Shown here one piece after another: positions 14,081-22,576 of a DNA stretch of 36,249 nt (position 1 is the first letter of the stretch; each line of letters opens with the position of its first letter). Position numbers and translations under genes: made by a program. Source of the DNA: an uncultured Methanomicrobiales archaeon (GTDB lineage Archaea > Thermoplasmatota > Thermoplasmata > Methanomassiliicoccales > Methanomethylophilaceae); contig CALAVG010000276.1 of the NCBI GenBank assembly GCA_937892275.1, forward strand, positions 1 to 36,249, read 5' to 3'. The notes beneath the pieces were generated by a model. The model ran no database searches. It saw only the letters and a list, made by a program, of their open reading frames with translations, and had not been told where the DNA came from.

Positions 14081-15478
14081 ATGTTCAGGAGAAAGGTCTA
14101 TGATGAATTGATGGACTGGAAGCAGAACGGCAAGAAACCCTTGCTCATCTACGGACAGCGTCAGGTAGGTAAGACCTATATCATAGACCATTTCGCCAAG
14201 GAGAACTTCGGCACATACATCTATGCGGACCTGAGCAGGGACAGTGCATTCAGGCAGATCTTCGAGAGTGGTGATCAGACCGCAGAATCAATCATCCAAT
14301 CCATCAGGGTGGTTCGCAGGATAAAGGATATGGATCCGGAGGACACGATAATCTTCCTCGACGAGGTCCAGGAATCCGAGGGTGCCATAAGCTCCCTTAA
14401 GGCCTTCAGGACGGACGGCAGGTTCAGGGTGATCGCATCCGGTTCGATGCTCGGTGTAATGACGAATCCGAATCCCGTATCTGAAGAGGGAGAGCGTCAG
14501 AACAGCATATCCCCAATGGGCAGCGCCAGACCTGTCGATATGAGGTCCATGGACTTCGAGGAGTTCCTATGGGCCAACGATATTCCTGCCGATGCGATAT
14601 CGAAGGTACGCACGCTCATCAAAGATAGGGAACCGATCCCCGAAGCGATCCTCGAGGAGTTCTCGAGACTGTACCGTATTTTCATGATAACCGGCGGAAT
14701 GCCCGCATCGGTACAGGCCTATGTGGATGAGAAGAGCACATTCTCAGGTTCCCAGGATGAATTGGAGGACATCGTGCTGCAGATAAGGCACGACATCACC
14801 AGATGCTGTCCCGATAAGGAGGTCACCAAGACCTTGGAATGCTTCGATTCCATACCGTACCAGCTCGCCGATACCAACAAGAGGTTCCATTATTCGAAGA
14901 TCGATCCCGAAGGTTCATATAAAAAGAAATCCAGGAAAGCCGCCGACAGGTACATGGAGAACCTCCTATGGCTCAGGGATGCAGGATACGGGAACTTCTG
15001 CTATGCCCTCACGCAGATCAAAACTCCATTGAAAGGTCAGAGCAAACGCGATGTCTTCAAAGTCTACATGTCAGATACGGGTATCCTGACGCACATGTAT
15101 GGGGATGCAATGATATCTGCCATATTCACATCAGACCAGAGCTACAACCAGGGTGCAGTCACCGAGAACATGGTGGCGGAATCCTTAGTGAAATGCGGAT
15201 ATCCCCCGATGTACTACAACAAGAAGAACGGGGCCGGCCGGATGGAGATAGACTTCGTAGTGGAGACGTTCGGTGGCATCGCTGCCATCGAGGTGAAATC
15301 AGGCAAGGACAGGGATGCGCCGTCCATCAACAAGGTCTCAGATCATTTCGAGGTGGCGAGGAAGATCATGTTCGAGAACGGGAACATCCGTGTGGATGAG
15401 AACGGTATAGAGCATTACCCCCTGTTCGCATCCGCATTCTTTGACAGCATGGATGAGAGGCCAGCATTCCTGAGGTGA
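14081..15478 (+). CDS. AAA ATPase with DUF4143 / PD-(D/E)XK domain (copy 2)
   Basis: COG1373-type protein, 465 residues. Walker A G-Q-R-Q-V-G-K-T-Y (GKT at residues 30-32, the same position as in the other two copies), Walker B I-I-F-L-D-E-V-Q (D94, E95), then the conserved S-G-S-M-L-G-V (near 120) and G-G-M-P-A-S-V (205-211). The C-terminal DUF4143 nuclease-like triad is D391 in M-E-I-D-F and E404/K406 in I-E-V-K-S-G. So both the ATPase and nuclease-like sites look intact. The start is fixed by the TATA distance and the family N-terminus. One base separates its stop from the following esterase-like gene. Function unknown; see the repeat array at 13974-14047. Confidence 0.93.
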   Translation: MFRRKVYDELMDWKQNGKKPLLIYGQRQVGKTYIIDHFAKENFGTYIYADLSRDSAFRQIFESGDQTAESIIQSIRVVRRIKDMDPEDTIIFLDEVQESEGAISSLKAFRTDGRFRVIASGSMLGVMTNPNPVSEEGERQNSISPMGSARPVDMRSMDFEEFLWANDIPADAISKVRTLIKDREPIPEAILEEFSRLYRIFMITGGMPASVQAYVDEKSTFSGSQDELEDIVLQIRHDITRCCPDKEVTKTLECFDSIPYQLADTNKRFHYSKIDPEGSYKKKSRKAADRYMENLLWLRDAGYGNFCYALTQIKTPLKGQSKRDVFKVYMSDTGILTHMYGDAMISAIFTSDQSYNQGAVTENMVAESLVKCGYPPMYYNKKNGAGRMEIDFVVETFGGIAAIEVKSGKDRDAPSINKVSDHFEVARKIMFENGNIRVDENGIEHYPLFASAFFDSMDERPAFLR

Positions 15479-15479
15479 T

Positions 15480-16130
15480 ATGATGAAGGTAGAAGCGATC
15501 TATGGCGACAGAATGGCACCGATCGTGGTGCAGAACACCGTTCAAGGCGAAGGGAGGGCGATCTACGATCTCGTGAGACAATCCACTGACAGGGATTTCA
15601 CTTTCCTTAGCATCGACGGCATAGACTGGAACCACGACATGTCCCCCTGGGATGTCCCTGCGATGTTCCCGAAGGGCGAAAGCTTCACAGCAGGCGCGGA
15701 CGACCATCTGGAAAGGATCACCAAGGAGATCCTGCCGAAGATAATGTGGGATCACGATCTGGACCCGGAGTACATCATGCTCTCCGGATATTCCCTAGCA
15801 GGGCTGTTCGCGATATATTCGATGTACCGCACCGACATGTTCTCCCGCATAGTCAGCGCATCTGGATCCCTGTGGTTCCCGGGTCTGATGGATTTCGTGA
15901 AGGACAATTCCCCGATGAGGATACCGGATGTGCTGTACCTGTCGCTGGGAGACAGGGAGTCCAGGACTAGGGATCCCACTCTGAGCAAGGTGCAGGAGAA
16001 CACGGAATACTTAGCAAAATGGTATTCCGACATGGGTATCGACACCAGGTTCGAGCTCAACCTCGGCAACCACTTCATGGATCCTGAGGGAAGGATGGCC
16101 AAGGGGATAGCCTACGCACTGTCCCGTTAA
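15480..16130 (+). CDS. alpha/beta hydrolase, putative esterase
   Basis: A 216-residue soluble protein with the nucleophile elbow G-Y-S-L-A-G (about residues 100-105) followed by L-F-A-I-Y, typical of the D-type esterase/enterochelin-esterase-like group. A second block L-Y-L-S-L-G-D-R-E near 155 would carry the acidic residue, and N-H-F near residue 198 supplies the His of the triad. No signal peptide, so cytoplasmic. The start ATG at 15480 is two bases after the stop of the ATPase, suggesting co-transcription; the next ATG at 15483 is equally possible. Substrate unknown. Stop is TAA. Confidence 0.8.
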   Translation: MMKVEAIYGDRMAPIVVQNTVQGEGRAIYDLVRQSTDRDFTFLSIDGIDWNHDMSPWDVPAMFPKGESFTAGADDHLERITKEILPKIMWDHDLDPEYIMLSGYSLAGLFAIYSMYRTDMFSRIVSASGSLWFPGLMDFVKDNSPMRIPDVLYLSLGDRESRTRDPTLSKVQENTEYLAKWYSDMGIDTRFELNLGNHFMDPEGRMAKGIAYALSR

Positions 16131-16154
16131 CCTTGATTCCGTCCGTCCTTTCCT

Positions 16155-16174
16155 TTTTATACCTTTATTATAAG
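16155..16174 (+). promoter_or_regulatory. promoter of the his cluster
   Basis: TTTTATACC (16155-16162) and TTTATTATAAG (16164-16174) are TATA candidates 20-35 bp before the hisG start; the first has the better spacing for a near-leaderless message. Confidence 0.5.
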
Positions 16175-16190
16175 TACGGCCACGAGGACA

Positions 16191-17054
16191 ATGACACTCA
16201 GACTAGGAGTACCGAACAAGGGCAGGCTCAACGAGAGGGCCATCGAACTCCTCGTCAGGTCGGGAATCGACCTGGGCGAGGACATCGGCAGAAGGCTCTA
16301 TCTCAAGGCCAAGAACCAGGACATCGAGGTCATCTTCGTGAGGGCACAGGATGTGCCCGTATTCATCGCTGAAGGTGCCATCGACATGGGGATAACCGGT
16401 ATCGACGAGACCGCCGAATCAGGCAGGGATCTCGAGAGGATACTCGACCTCCAGTTCGGATACTGCCATCTTGCAGTCGCAGTTCCCGAGGAATCCGGCA
16501 TCACGGACGCATCACAGATCCCCGACGGTAGCAGAATCGCCACATCGTTCCCCAACTTAACCAAGCAGTACTTCGAGAAGCTCGGTAAGAAGGTCGATGT
16601 CATCACGGTCACCGGAGCATGCGAGATCATGCCCTATATGGGGGTATCGGATTTCATCAGCGACCTTGTATCCACGGGATCCACCCTGAAGACGAACAGG
16701 CTCAGGGAGGTCGGTTCCATCATAGAATCGCAAGCTGTCGTCATCTCGTCCAAGAAGGCACTGGAGAAGAACGGACAGGCCATCCAGGATGTTGTGGATT
16801 CATTCCAGAGCGTCATCATCGCCGAGAACAAGAAGTACATCATGGCCGACATCCCCAGGTCCACCCTCGCAGAGGTGGAGAAGATCATCCCCGGAATCGG
16901 AGGTCCTACGATCCTCGAGATCGCAGGCAACAAGGATTATCTCGCAGTCCACGCCGTCATCGACGGGAAGGATGTGTTCGAGACCATCAACAAGCTGAAG
17001 AGGCTCGGGGCCAAAGGTATCCTTACGACACCCATCGAGAGACTGGTGAACTGA
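16191..17054 (+). CDS. hisG: ATP phosphoribosyltransferase HisG (long form)
   Basis: First enzyme of histidine synthesis: joins ATP and PRPP to phosphoribosyl-ATP. The 287 residues make the long form with a regulatory C-terminal domain, so it does not need HisZ. N-terminus L-G-V-P-N-K-G-R-L; the PRPP-loop region is V-S-T-G-S-T-L near residues 161-167 after D-L. The C-terminal ACT-like domain starts near residue 210 and includes G-I-G-G-P-T-I and G-A-K-G-I-L-T-T-P-I-E-R. In this family histidine feedback acts through the C-terminal domain. It leads the cluster and its stop is one base before the hisC start. Confidence 0.96.
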   Translation: MTLRLGVPNKGRLNERAIELLVRSGIDLGEDIGRRLYLKAKNQDIEVIFVRAQDVPVFIAEGAIDMGITGIDETAESGRDLERILDLQFGYCHLAVAVPEESGITDASQIPDGSRIATSFPNLTKQYFEKLGKKVDVITVTGACEIMPYMGVSDFISDLVSTGSTLKTNRLREVGSIIESQAVVISSKKALEKNGQAIQDVVDSFQSVIIAENKKYIMADIPRSTLAEVEKIIPGIGGPTILEIAGNKDYLAVHAVIDGKDVFETINKLKRLGAKGILTTPIERLVN

Positions 17055-17055
17055 G

Positions 17056-18105
17056 ATGGACCGCAGCATAATGAGGGATTCCACCAAGGATTTCGTTAAG
17101 TATTACAATCCAAAGCTCAACGGGGAGCTCAGGCTGGACACCAACACAAACGTCCTCGGATCCAACCCTGCGGCAGCAAAGTATCTGAAGGAGCACACAT
17201 GGGACCTCAACGGATATCCCAACACATACTCCGACAGTCTCAGGCAGTCTCTGGCCGAGTTATACGGTCTGGACAGCGACAACATCATCGCCGGCAACGG
17301 TTCCGACGAGATGCTGGACGTCATCTTCAAGACATTCATGGACATGAGCGATAACTCGGTCGTTCCGGTCCCTTCATACACCCTCTACGACTACTTCGTC
17401 AAGCTGAACGGAGGAAGGGCGATAGAGGTCGACCTCACCGACGATTTCCAGCTCGATGTGGATGCCATGGTCAGGCAGAATGCCAAGGTGGCCATAATGC
17501 CGTCACCCAACAATCCCACAGGGAACTGCTTCAGGACCAAGGACATAGAGGACATCCTCTCTAGATTCAACGGAGTTGTCGTCGTGGACGAAGCATACAC
17601 CGAATACGCTGATGAATCTTTCATCAAGAGGGTCGAGGAGTTCGATAATCTCGTCGTCATCAGGACCTTCTCCAAGGCATACGCCATGGCAGCGCTCCGC
17701 GTAGGATACGCTGTGACCAACAAGAAGCTGGCCGATATGATGATCAGCGTCAAGATCCCCTACTCACTGAACATGGTCAGCGAAGGTGCTGCCATCGCAG
17801 CGGTGAAGGATCAGGACTTCGTGAAGCGCAGCGTAGAGATGGTGAAGGAACAACGGCCCAAGCTCGACGCAGGTCTCAGGAAGCTCGGCTTCGAGACGTT
17901 CCCATCGGATTCCAATTTCATTCTTGCCAGGTCCCCGATAGACCACAAGGTCCTCGTGAACGGTCTCAAGGAACGCGGCGTATTAATCCGCGACTTCGGT
18001 GCCAAGCGCAGGACCGAGAACTGCGTCAGGACTACAGTCGGTACCGAAGAGCACAACAGACTGCTGCTGGAGAAGGCCGAAGAGGTGATCTCCGGATGCC
18101 GCTGA
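17056..18105 (+). CDS. hisC: histidinol-phosphate aminotransferase HisC
   Basis: PLP enzyme converting imidazole acetol phosphate to histidinol phosphate. 349 residues, fold type I. Seen: G-N-G-S-D-E (80-85), P-N-N-P-T-G (151-156), V-V-D-E-A-Y-T-E-Y with the PLP-ring Asp at D178, and the Schiff-base lysine K207 in T-F-S-K-A-Y-A-M-A-A-L-R. The first ATG at 17056 is one base after the hisG stop; M6 is a weaker choice. It overlaps hisH by 10 bp. Archaeal HisC enzymes can also serve aromatic amino acids, but the his context supports this role. Confidence 0.96.
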   Translation: MDRSIMRDSTKDFVKYYNPKLNGELRLDTNTNVLGSNPAAAKYLKEHTWDLNGYPNTYSDSLRQSLAELYGLDSDNIIAGNGSDEMLDVIFKTFMDMSDNSVVPVPSYTLYDYFVKLNGGRAIEVDLTDDFQLDVDAMVRQNAKVAIMPSPNNPTGNCFRTKDIEDILSRFNGVVVVDEAYTEYADESFIKRVEEFDNLVVIRTFSKAYAMAALRVGYAVTNKKLADMMISVKIPYSLNMVSEGAAIAAVKDQDFVKRSVEMVKEQRPKLDAGLRKLGFETFPSDSNFILARSPIDHKVLVNGLKERGVLIRDFGAKRRTENCVRTTVGTEEHNRLLLEKAEEVISGCR

Positions 18106-18701
18106 ACATCTCCATCACAGATTATGGCGTAGGAAACCTCTATTCCATCCGTAGGTCCCTGGAGAGCTGCGGAGCAAACGTCAAGGTACTCGACGACATG
18201 AAGGGCCTCAGGGATGCGGAGTGCATCGTGTTCCCCGGCGTGGGGGCGTTCGATGCCACCATGAAGAAGCTCCTTCCCATGAGGGAGGAGATCTGCGATA
18301 TGCTCAAGAGCGGTACGCCCGCCCTGGGGATATGCATCGGCATGCAGATCCTTTACGAAGGAAGCGACGAAGGTAAATCCCCCGGTCTCGGACTCTATAA
18401 GGGCAGAGTTGAAAAACTACCCTGCAAGATGATCCCCCACATGGGATGGAACCAGGTCAGGTCCAAAGACCCATTGCTGGAAGGAATCCCAGACGACAAC
18501 TTCTACTTCGTGCACTCATACTACGGCAACCCGAAGGAGGAAGGCATCACTCTTGGAACCACAGAGTACGAGGGCGTCGAGTTCCCGTCCTTTTTCAGGA
18601 AGTACAACACATACGGTACACAGTTCCACCCGGAGAAGAGCAGCGCTTCCGGTAGGAAGGTCCTGCAGAACTTCATTTCTTTCGCGGAGGGACAGCTTTG
18701 A
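18096..18701 (+). CDS. hisH: imidazole glycerol phosphate synthase, glutaminase subunit HisH
   Basis: Releases ammonia from glutamine for HisF, with which it forms the IGP synthase complex. 201 residues, class I amidotransferase: nucleophile C80 in G-I-C-I-G-M-Q, and the His/Glu pair in Q-F-H-P-E-K-S near residues 181-187. The start ATG at 18096 lies inside the end of hisC, and its stop overlaps the hisA start by 4 bp. The partner hisF is not in this window and must lie elsewhere. Confidence 0.96.
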   Translation: MPLNISITDYGVGNLYSIRRSLESCGANVKVLDDMKGLRDAECIVFPGVGAFDATMKKLLPMREEICDMLKSGTPALGICIGMQILYEGSDEGKSPGLGLYKGRVEKLPCKMIPHMGWNQVRSKDPLLEGIPDDNFYFVHSYYGNPKEEGITLGTTEYEGVEFPSFFRKYNTYGTQFHPEKSSASGRKVLQNFISFAEGQL

Positions 18702-19411
18702 GGATCATCCCTGCCGTCGATGTTATGGACCATCAGGTCGTTCAGTTGGTCGGCGGGAAGCCGGGAAGCCAGCAGATCGTCATGCCCGACCCTATGAAAG
18801 TGGCCCAGATGTGGGTGGATAAGGGTGCGGACTATCTTCATCTGGTGGATCTCGACGGTGCTTTCGGTAAGGAGAACAACCTTTCTGTGTTCAAGAGGAT
18901 AACGAAGGAGATCGGAGTCCCCACCGAGATCGGCGGAGGCATCAGGGATGTCGACACCATAGATGATCTCGTCTCAGCAGGAGTGGACAGGATCATAGTT
19001 GGTACCAAAGCTGTCAAGGAACCCGATTGGCTCGCGGAGATGGCGGACCGTCATCCCGGAAGGATCGTTCTCTCAATGGACACCAAGGAAGGCAGGATCG
19101 CCATCAAGGGATGGCAGGAATCCGCTCAGATATCCATACAGGACATGTTCGACCGTATAAAGGATCTTCCTTTGGCAGCAGTCCTCAACACCAATGTTGA
19201 TGTCGAAGGTCAGCGTAAAGGTATCGACGAGGCCCAGGCGAAGGATTTCATCACCCGCTGTCCGACCAAAGTAATCGCTTCAGGCGGTGTTACGACACAC
19301 GACGATGCTAAAATCCTCTCGTTAGCTGGAGCGGAAGGCGCCGTCGTAGGTCTAGCCATGTACACTAACGTCATAAGGCCCTGGGAGTGGAACACTCCTT
19401 GGTATGCATGA
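18698..19411 (+). CDS. hisA: ProFAR isomerase HisA
   Basis: Isomerises ProFAR to PRFAR, the step before IGP synthase. A 237-residue TIM barrel. The N-terminus I-I-P-A-V-D-V carries the first catalytic Asp; the second is in L-S-M-D-T-K-E-G. T-E-I-G-G-G-I-R, I-V-G-T-K-A and A-S-G-G-V are the expected phosphate-binding turns. The usual R-D-G after strand 6 is here V-E-G (T-N-V-D-V-E-G-Q), a small deviation. The start is TTG at 18698, overlapping the hisH stop (TTTGA); no ATG would keep the first strand. Last gene of the cluster. Confidence 0.93.
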   Translation: MRIIPAVDVMDHQVVQLVGGKPGSQQIVMPDPMKVAQMWVDKGADYLHLVDLDGAFGKENNLSVFKRITKEIGVPTEIGGGIRDVDTIDDLVSAGVDRIIVGTKAVKEPDWLAEMADRHPGRIVLSMDTKEGRIAIKGWQESAQISIQDMFDRIKDLPLAAVLNTNVDVEGQRKGIDEAQAKDFITRCPTKVIASGGVTTHDDAKILSLAGAEGAVVGLAMYTNVIRPWEWNTPWYA

Positions 19412-19468
19412 AACTCGTACAAGCCATTATAATGTTGTATAGTTTTCTAAACTTTGGTGTGATTCTAA

Positions 19469-19885
19469 GTGAAAGTTCCATGCGAGATGATTGTAACCTA
19501 TATCCTGCCTACGGCTAAAGGCGCATTGGCTAGAGAACTCGTTATGCAACATGGCCTCACACAGGTCGAGGTATCCCGTCTATTCGGCGTAACCAGCGCT
19601 GCGATCTCCCAATACATCAAAGGGACCCGCGGTGGGAACGAGCTGATCGACAAGAGTGCCTACAAAGAAGATTTTTACAAGTTCATCTCTATGATGGCCA
19701 ACGAGATCATGGCCGGCATGCAGGTCGCGGAAGCGCTCTGCAAGGTCTGCGACTATGTCAGGGAATGCGGTCTCCTCAAGGCGCTGTATGTCCACGAGGG
19801 ATACGATCCGGACAAACTCCCATTCCTGGATTGTTCGCGATCTCGAATGGCACGAGTTGAAACGAATGAGGTCCGATTACGATAA
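19469..19885 (+). CDS. COG2522-type helix-turn-helix regulator with Cys motif
   Basis: A 138-residue regulator of the archaeal COG2522 type. N-terminus P-C-E-M-I-V-T-Y-I-L-P leads into an XRE-like helix-turn-helix: G-L-T-Q-V-E-V-S-R-L-F-G-V-T-S-A-A-I-S-Q-Y near residues 30-50. C-x2-C and a third Cys follow in A-L-C-K-V-C-D-Y-V-R-E-C-G (about 91-103), which may bind metal or a cluster. The start is GTG at 19469, fitting the family N-terminus and a TATA-like TTTCTAAACT about 24 bp upstream (leaderless). It overlaps the nadM start by 20 bp, so it is probably co-transcribed with the NAD genes. The last 20 residues look atypical, maybe a frame slip near the overlap. Stop is TAA. Confidence 0.82.
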   Translation: MKVPCEMIVTYILPTAKGALARELVMQHGLTQVEVSRLFGVTSAAISQYIKGTRGGNELIDKSAYKEDFYKFISMMANEIMAGMQVAEALCKVCDYVRECGLLKALYVHEGYDPDKLPFLDCSRSRMARVETNEVRLR

Positions 19886-20405
19886 CTTCTCCCTTGTCGT
19901 CGGGAGGTTCCAGCCACTGCACGTTGGGCACATGGATGTAATCCGCAAGTGTGCGGAGGAATCAGAGCATCTTACCATCGGTATCGGGAGTGCACAGTAT
20001 TCCCATACGCCCGAGAACCCCTTCACCGCCGGTGAGAGGTACATGATGATCAACAAGACCCTGAGGGACGAAGGTATCGACAACTACAGCATAGTTCCGA
20101 TAGAGGACCTCAACAGGTATCCTGTATGGGTGTCCCATGTGGTTTCCTTGGTCCCGCCGTTCAAGAGGGTGTACTCCAACAATCCTCTTACCAAGCGTCT
20201 CTTCCAGGAAGCGGGATTCGAGGTCAGGGCCTCACCGTTGTACAACAGGGAGATATTCTCGGGTACCGAGATACGGCGCAGGATCGTAAACGACGAGGAA
20301 TGGCGCCCTCTGGTGCCCGCACCCGTGGCAGAGGTCATCGATGCCATCGACGGTGTGGAGAGACTGAAGCAGATCAGCATCGGTGTGGAGAATGCCCCGC
20401 TCTGA
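19866..20405 (+). CDS. nadM: nicotinamide-nucleotide adenylyltransferase (archaeal NadM)
   Basis: Makes NAD from NMN and ATP. 179 residues, the archaeal NadM size. The nucleotidyltransferase motif G-R-F-Q-P-L-H-V-G-H (about residues 13-22) is complete, with the second motif F-S-G-T-E-I-R-R-R (about 136-144). The start ATG at 19866 gives the family N-terminus; the frame extends further up inside the regulator gene but that part is not conserved-looking. It overlaps pncC by 14 bp. With pncC it forms a nucleotide-salvage pair. Confidence 0.94.
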   Translation: MRSDYDNFSLVVGRFQPLHVGHMDVIRKCAEESEHLTIGIGSAQYSHTPENPFTAGERYMMINKTLRDEGIDNYSIVPIEDLNRYPVWVSHVVSLVPPFKRVYSNNPLTKRLFQEAGFEVRASPLYNREIFSGTEIRRRIVNDEEWRPLVPAPVAEVIDAIDGVERLKQISIGVENAPL

Positions 20406-20874
20406 AGTTATAGAATTGATAGATGTCCTGAGGTCGAAGGGTCTCAGGATGTCCGCAGCGGAATCCTGCACCGGAGGGATGATAGGATGCATGATGACGT
20501 CCGTGCCCGGTTCCTCCGATGTTTTCCTGGGAAGCGCGGTCACCTATTCCAACGATTCCAAGGAAAGCATACTGAAAGTATCCCATCAGACGCTTCTCGA
20601 CCATGGAGCAGTGAGCGAGGAGACTGCAAGGGAGATGGTCCTTGGATCGATAAACGCATACGGCAGCGATATCGCAGTCGCCGTGACAGGCATAGCCGGT
20701 CCCGGAGGGGCGACGGATGTAAAGCCCGTAGGGCTGGTCTACATCGCCGTCGCAGACGGCCCAAGGATTGTTGTAACAAAAAACAACTTCAAGGGCGATA
20801 GGCAATCCGTAAGGGAGCAGACGGCTTTGGAAGCGTTGAAGCTCGCCAAGGATATGGCGGAGGGAAGATTATGA
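20392..20874 (+). CDS. pncC: nicotinamide-nucleotide amidase, CinA C-terminal type (PncC)
   Basis: CinA C-terminal domain alone, about 160 residues. PncC deamidates NMN to nicotinate mononucleotide, recycling the by-product of NAD turnover. Conserved blocks: A-E-S-C-T-G-G-M-I-G (catalytic Ser/Thr region near residues 22-31), G-S-A-V-T-Y-S-N near 48-55, and A-V-T-G-I-A-G-P-G-G-A-T near 94-105. The ATG at 20392 lies inside nadM; a GTG nine bases earlier is an alternative. Its TGA overlaps the next start (ATGA). Co-location with nadM supports the NMN assignment. Confidence 0.92.
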   Translation: MPRSEVIELIDVLRSKGLRMSAAESCTGGMIGCMMTSVPGSSDVFLGSAVTYSNDSKESILKVSHQTLLDHGAVSEETAREMVLGSINAYGSDIAVAVTGIAGPGGATDVKPVGLVYIAVADGPRIVVTKNNFKGDRQSVREQTALEALKLAKDMAEGRL

Positions 20875-21536
20875 GGTTCGAGAGACAGATGCCCATTTTC
20901 GGAGAGGAAGGTCAGCAGAGGATAATGTCCGCAGTGGTAGGGATCATTGGATGCGGAGGATTGGGAGTGAACGTCATAACCCAACTGACAGCTGCAGGGG
21001 TATCGCATTTCATACTGTGCGACCATCAGTCACCTGAATTATCGAATCTCAACCGCCAGTTCATCTATTCTGCCTCTGATTACAGGCCCAAATCCGTCAT
21101 CTCAGCGGAGTGGATCCTCGCTCTCAATCCGAGCGCTGAGGTCCAATCCAACGCGGAACCACTGACGGAGTCCAACTGGGACCTCTTCAGCGGATGCGAC
21201 ATACTAGTGGATTGTCTGGATTCCTTCAAGAGCAGGATGATCCTTTCGGACATGTCCGAGAAGATGGGCATACCTCTGGTACACGCAGGAGTTTCCGGAT
21301 TTAACGGTCAGATAGCTGTGTGCATCCCCGGCAGGACGAAGAGCCTGCGGGAGATGATCGGTACGATGAAGGATCCCGAGGCCATGATTCCTACAGTCGG
21401 TGCCGGAGTATCCGTCATAGCATCCATGGAGGCTTTGGAAGTACTCAAAATTATTTCGGGGATCGGTACCGAGAACGAGGGCAAGCTGATCACCATTGAT
21501 ATGAGGGGCTGGACCACCGATTTCGTGAAGTTCTGA
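20871..21536 (+). CDS. ThiF/MoeB/HesA-family adenylyltransferase, short
   Basis: E1-like enzyme that would adenylate the C-terminus of a ubiquitin-like sulfur carrier. 221 residues: N-terminal F-E-R-Q-M-P-I-F-G, nucleotide loop G-I-I-G-C-G-G-L-G (about 24-32), L-S-N-L-N-R-Q-F near 57-64 and V-D-C-L-D-S-F-K near 107-114 (catalytic Asp). The two CxxC zinc pairs of many MoeB/ThiF proteins are absent, as in some archaeal HesA-like forms. It starts in the pncC stop and ends 47 bp into the convergent LysR gene. Partner (ThiS/MoaD/SAMP-like) is not in the window; whether it acts in thiamin, molybdopterin or tRNA thiolation is unknown. Confidence 0.88.
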   Translation: MRFERQMPIFGEEGQQRIMSAVVGIIGCGGLGVNVITQLTAAGVSHFILCDHQSPELSNLNRQFIYSASDYRPKSVISAEWILALNPSAEVQSNAEPLTESNWDLFSGCDILVDCLDSFKSRMILSDMSEKMGIPLVHAGVSGFNGQIAVCIPGRTKSLREMIGTMKDPEAMIPTVGAGVSVIASMEALEVLKIISGIGTENEGKLITIDMRGWTTDFVKF

Positions 21537-22425
21537 TCCTTCGCAGCGGTCCGTCGTACTTCGCGTACAGCTCGGCGATTATCTCTACAAGCCTGCGTAC
21601 CGAATCACGTGTATCGTTGACCTTGGTGCAGAGCACGCAGTCGAATCTCTCGGGGCAGTCGAACCTGTTCCATTTGAATCCCTTATCATCGCCCATCAGG
21701 AATCCGGGTGACAAGCATACTCCCTTCCCTGATGCCACATTGACCAGTGTGGTGTCGTGATCGTTGCTGTTGAAGTATTCTACCTCGGGCTGAGCGATCA
21801 CACGTTTCTGTACATCTCTAAGGAGAGGCGGAGAACCTCCGCCTATCATCAGCGCCCTTCCCTGGATATCCTCCTTATGGACCATATCGAGCTCGGTAAG
21901 AGGGTCATCATCTCTCGTTATCAGATAGATGTTGCTGTCGTAGATGTGATGCTCCACAATACCTGAGTTCTTTGCTAAGGCTCCCCTCTCAGAGAACACA
22001 ATGTCGATACTTCCGGACAGGAACTGACCGAAGTCCCCGTAGGGACCGAACATAGGTGTGACCGATACCTTCGGGAACTCTTTGGAGAACAATCTGATGG
22101 CCTCAGGAAGGAAACGGATGACTGACCTCTCCGGAAGACCTACAGTAATGTTGTCTGCGAACCTTCCGCTGATATTCTGACAGTGCTCTATCGTCTTCCT
22201 TAACTCCAGGCGGATACCGAATAGCGAGTTGCAGAACTGTTCTCCCGCGAGGGTAAGTGCAATCCCCCTGCCTTCCCTGCTGAAGATATCGAATCCGAGT
22301 TCGTTCTCCAGTTTCTTGATCTGATACGATAGCGTAGGCTGCGATACACCGAGGGATTCCGCCGACTTGTTCATGCTCATGGTGCTGCGAACCTCGAGGA
22401 CATATTCGATTTGATTGGTATCCAT
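21490..22425 (-). CDS. LysR-family transcriptional regulator
   Basis: 311 residues. N-terminal winged helix with the LysR signature: S-A-E-S-L-G-V-S-Q-P-T-L-S-Y-Q-I-K-K-L-E (about 21-40) and L-G-F-D-I-F-S-R-E-G-R-G. The rest is a periplasmic-binding-like effector domain (from about residue 90, I-T-V-G-L-P-E-R-S). It is divergent from the aldo/keto reductase gene, with a near-palindrome between them, the classical layout for LysR control of a neighbour. Start ATG at 22425. Its 3' end overlaps the ThiF-like gene by 47 bp (convergent). The effector is unknown. Confidence 0.93.
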   Translation of the reverse strand: MDTNQIEYVLEVRSTMSMNKSAESLGVSQPTLSYQIKKLENELGFDIFSREGRGIALTLAGEQFCNSLFGIRLELRKTIEHCQNISGRFADNITVGLPERSVIRFLPEAIRLFSKEFPKVSVTPMFGPYGDFGQFLSGSIDIVFSERGALAKNSGIVEHHIYDSNIYLITRDDDPLTELDMVHKEDIQGRALMIGGGSPPLLRDVQKRVIAQPEVEYFNSNDHDTTLVNVASGKGVCLSPGFLMGDDKGFKWNRFDCPERFDCVLCTKVNDTRDSVRRLVEIIAELYAKYDGPLRRIRTSRNRWSSPSYQW

Positions 22426-22453
22426 ATGTTCTAATAATTGATTTGAAATATTT

Positions 22454-22466
22454 ATCGATTATCGAT
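22454..22466. promoter_or_regulatory. near-palindrome between LysR and aldo/keto reductase
   Basis: ATCGATTATCGAT is self-complementary except at its centre and lies between LysR (start 22425) and the reductase (start 22577), beside an AT-rich TATA-like stretch. It is a plausible LysR binding site. A second small inverted repeat, TTCTC/GAGAA, is at 22500-22511. Confidence 0.45.
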
Positions 22467-22576
22467 TTTATTTATAAAAATTGTTTAATAAACATAGTAT
22501 TCTCAAGAGAACATAAGCAGCGGATCGAAGGATGCTTTCATTCTACGACATCCGCAGTCGATAATGAGGAGATCAA

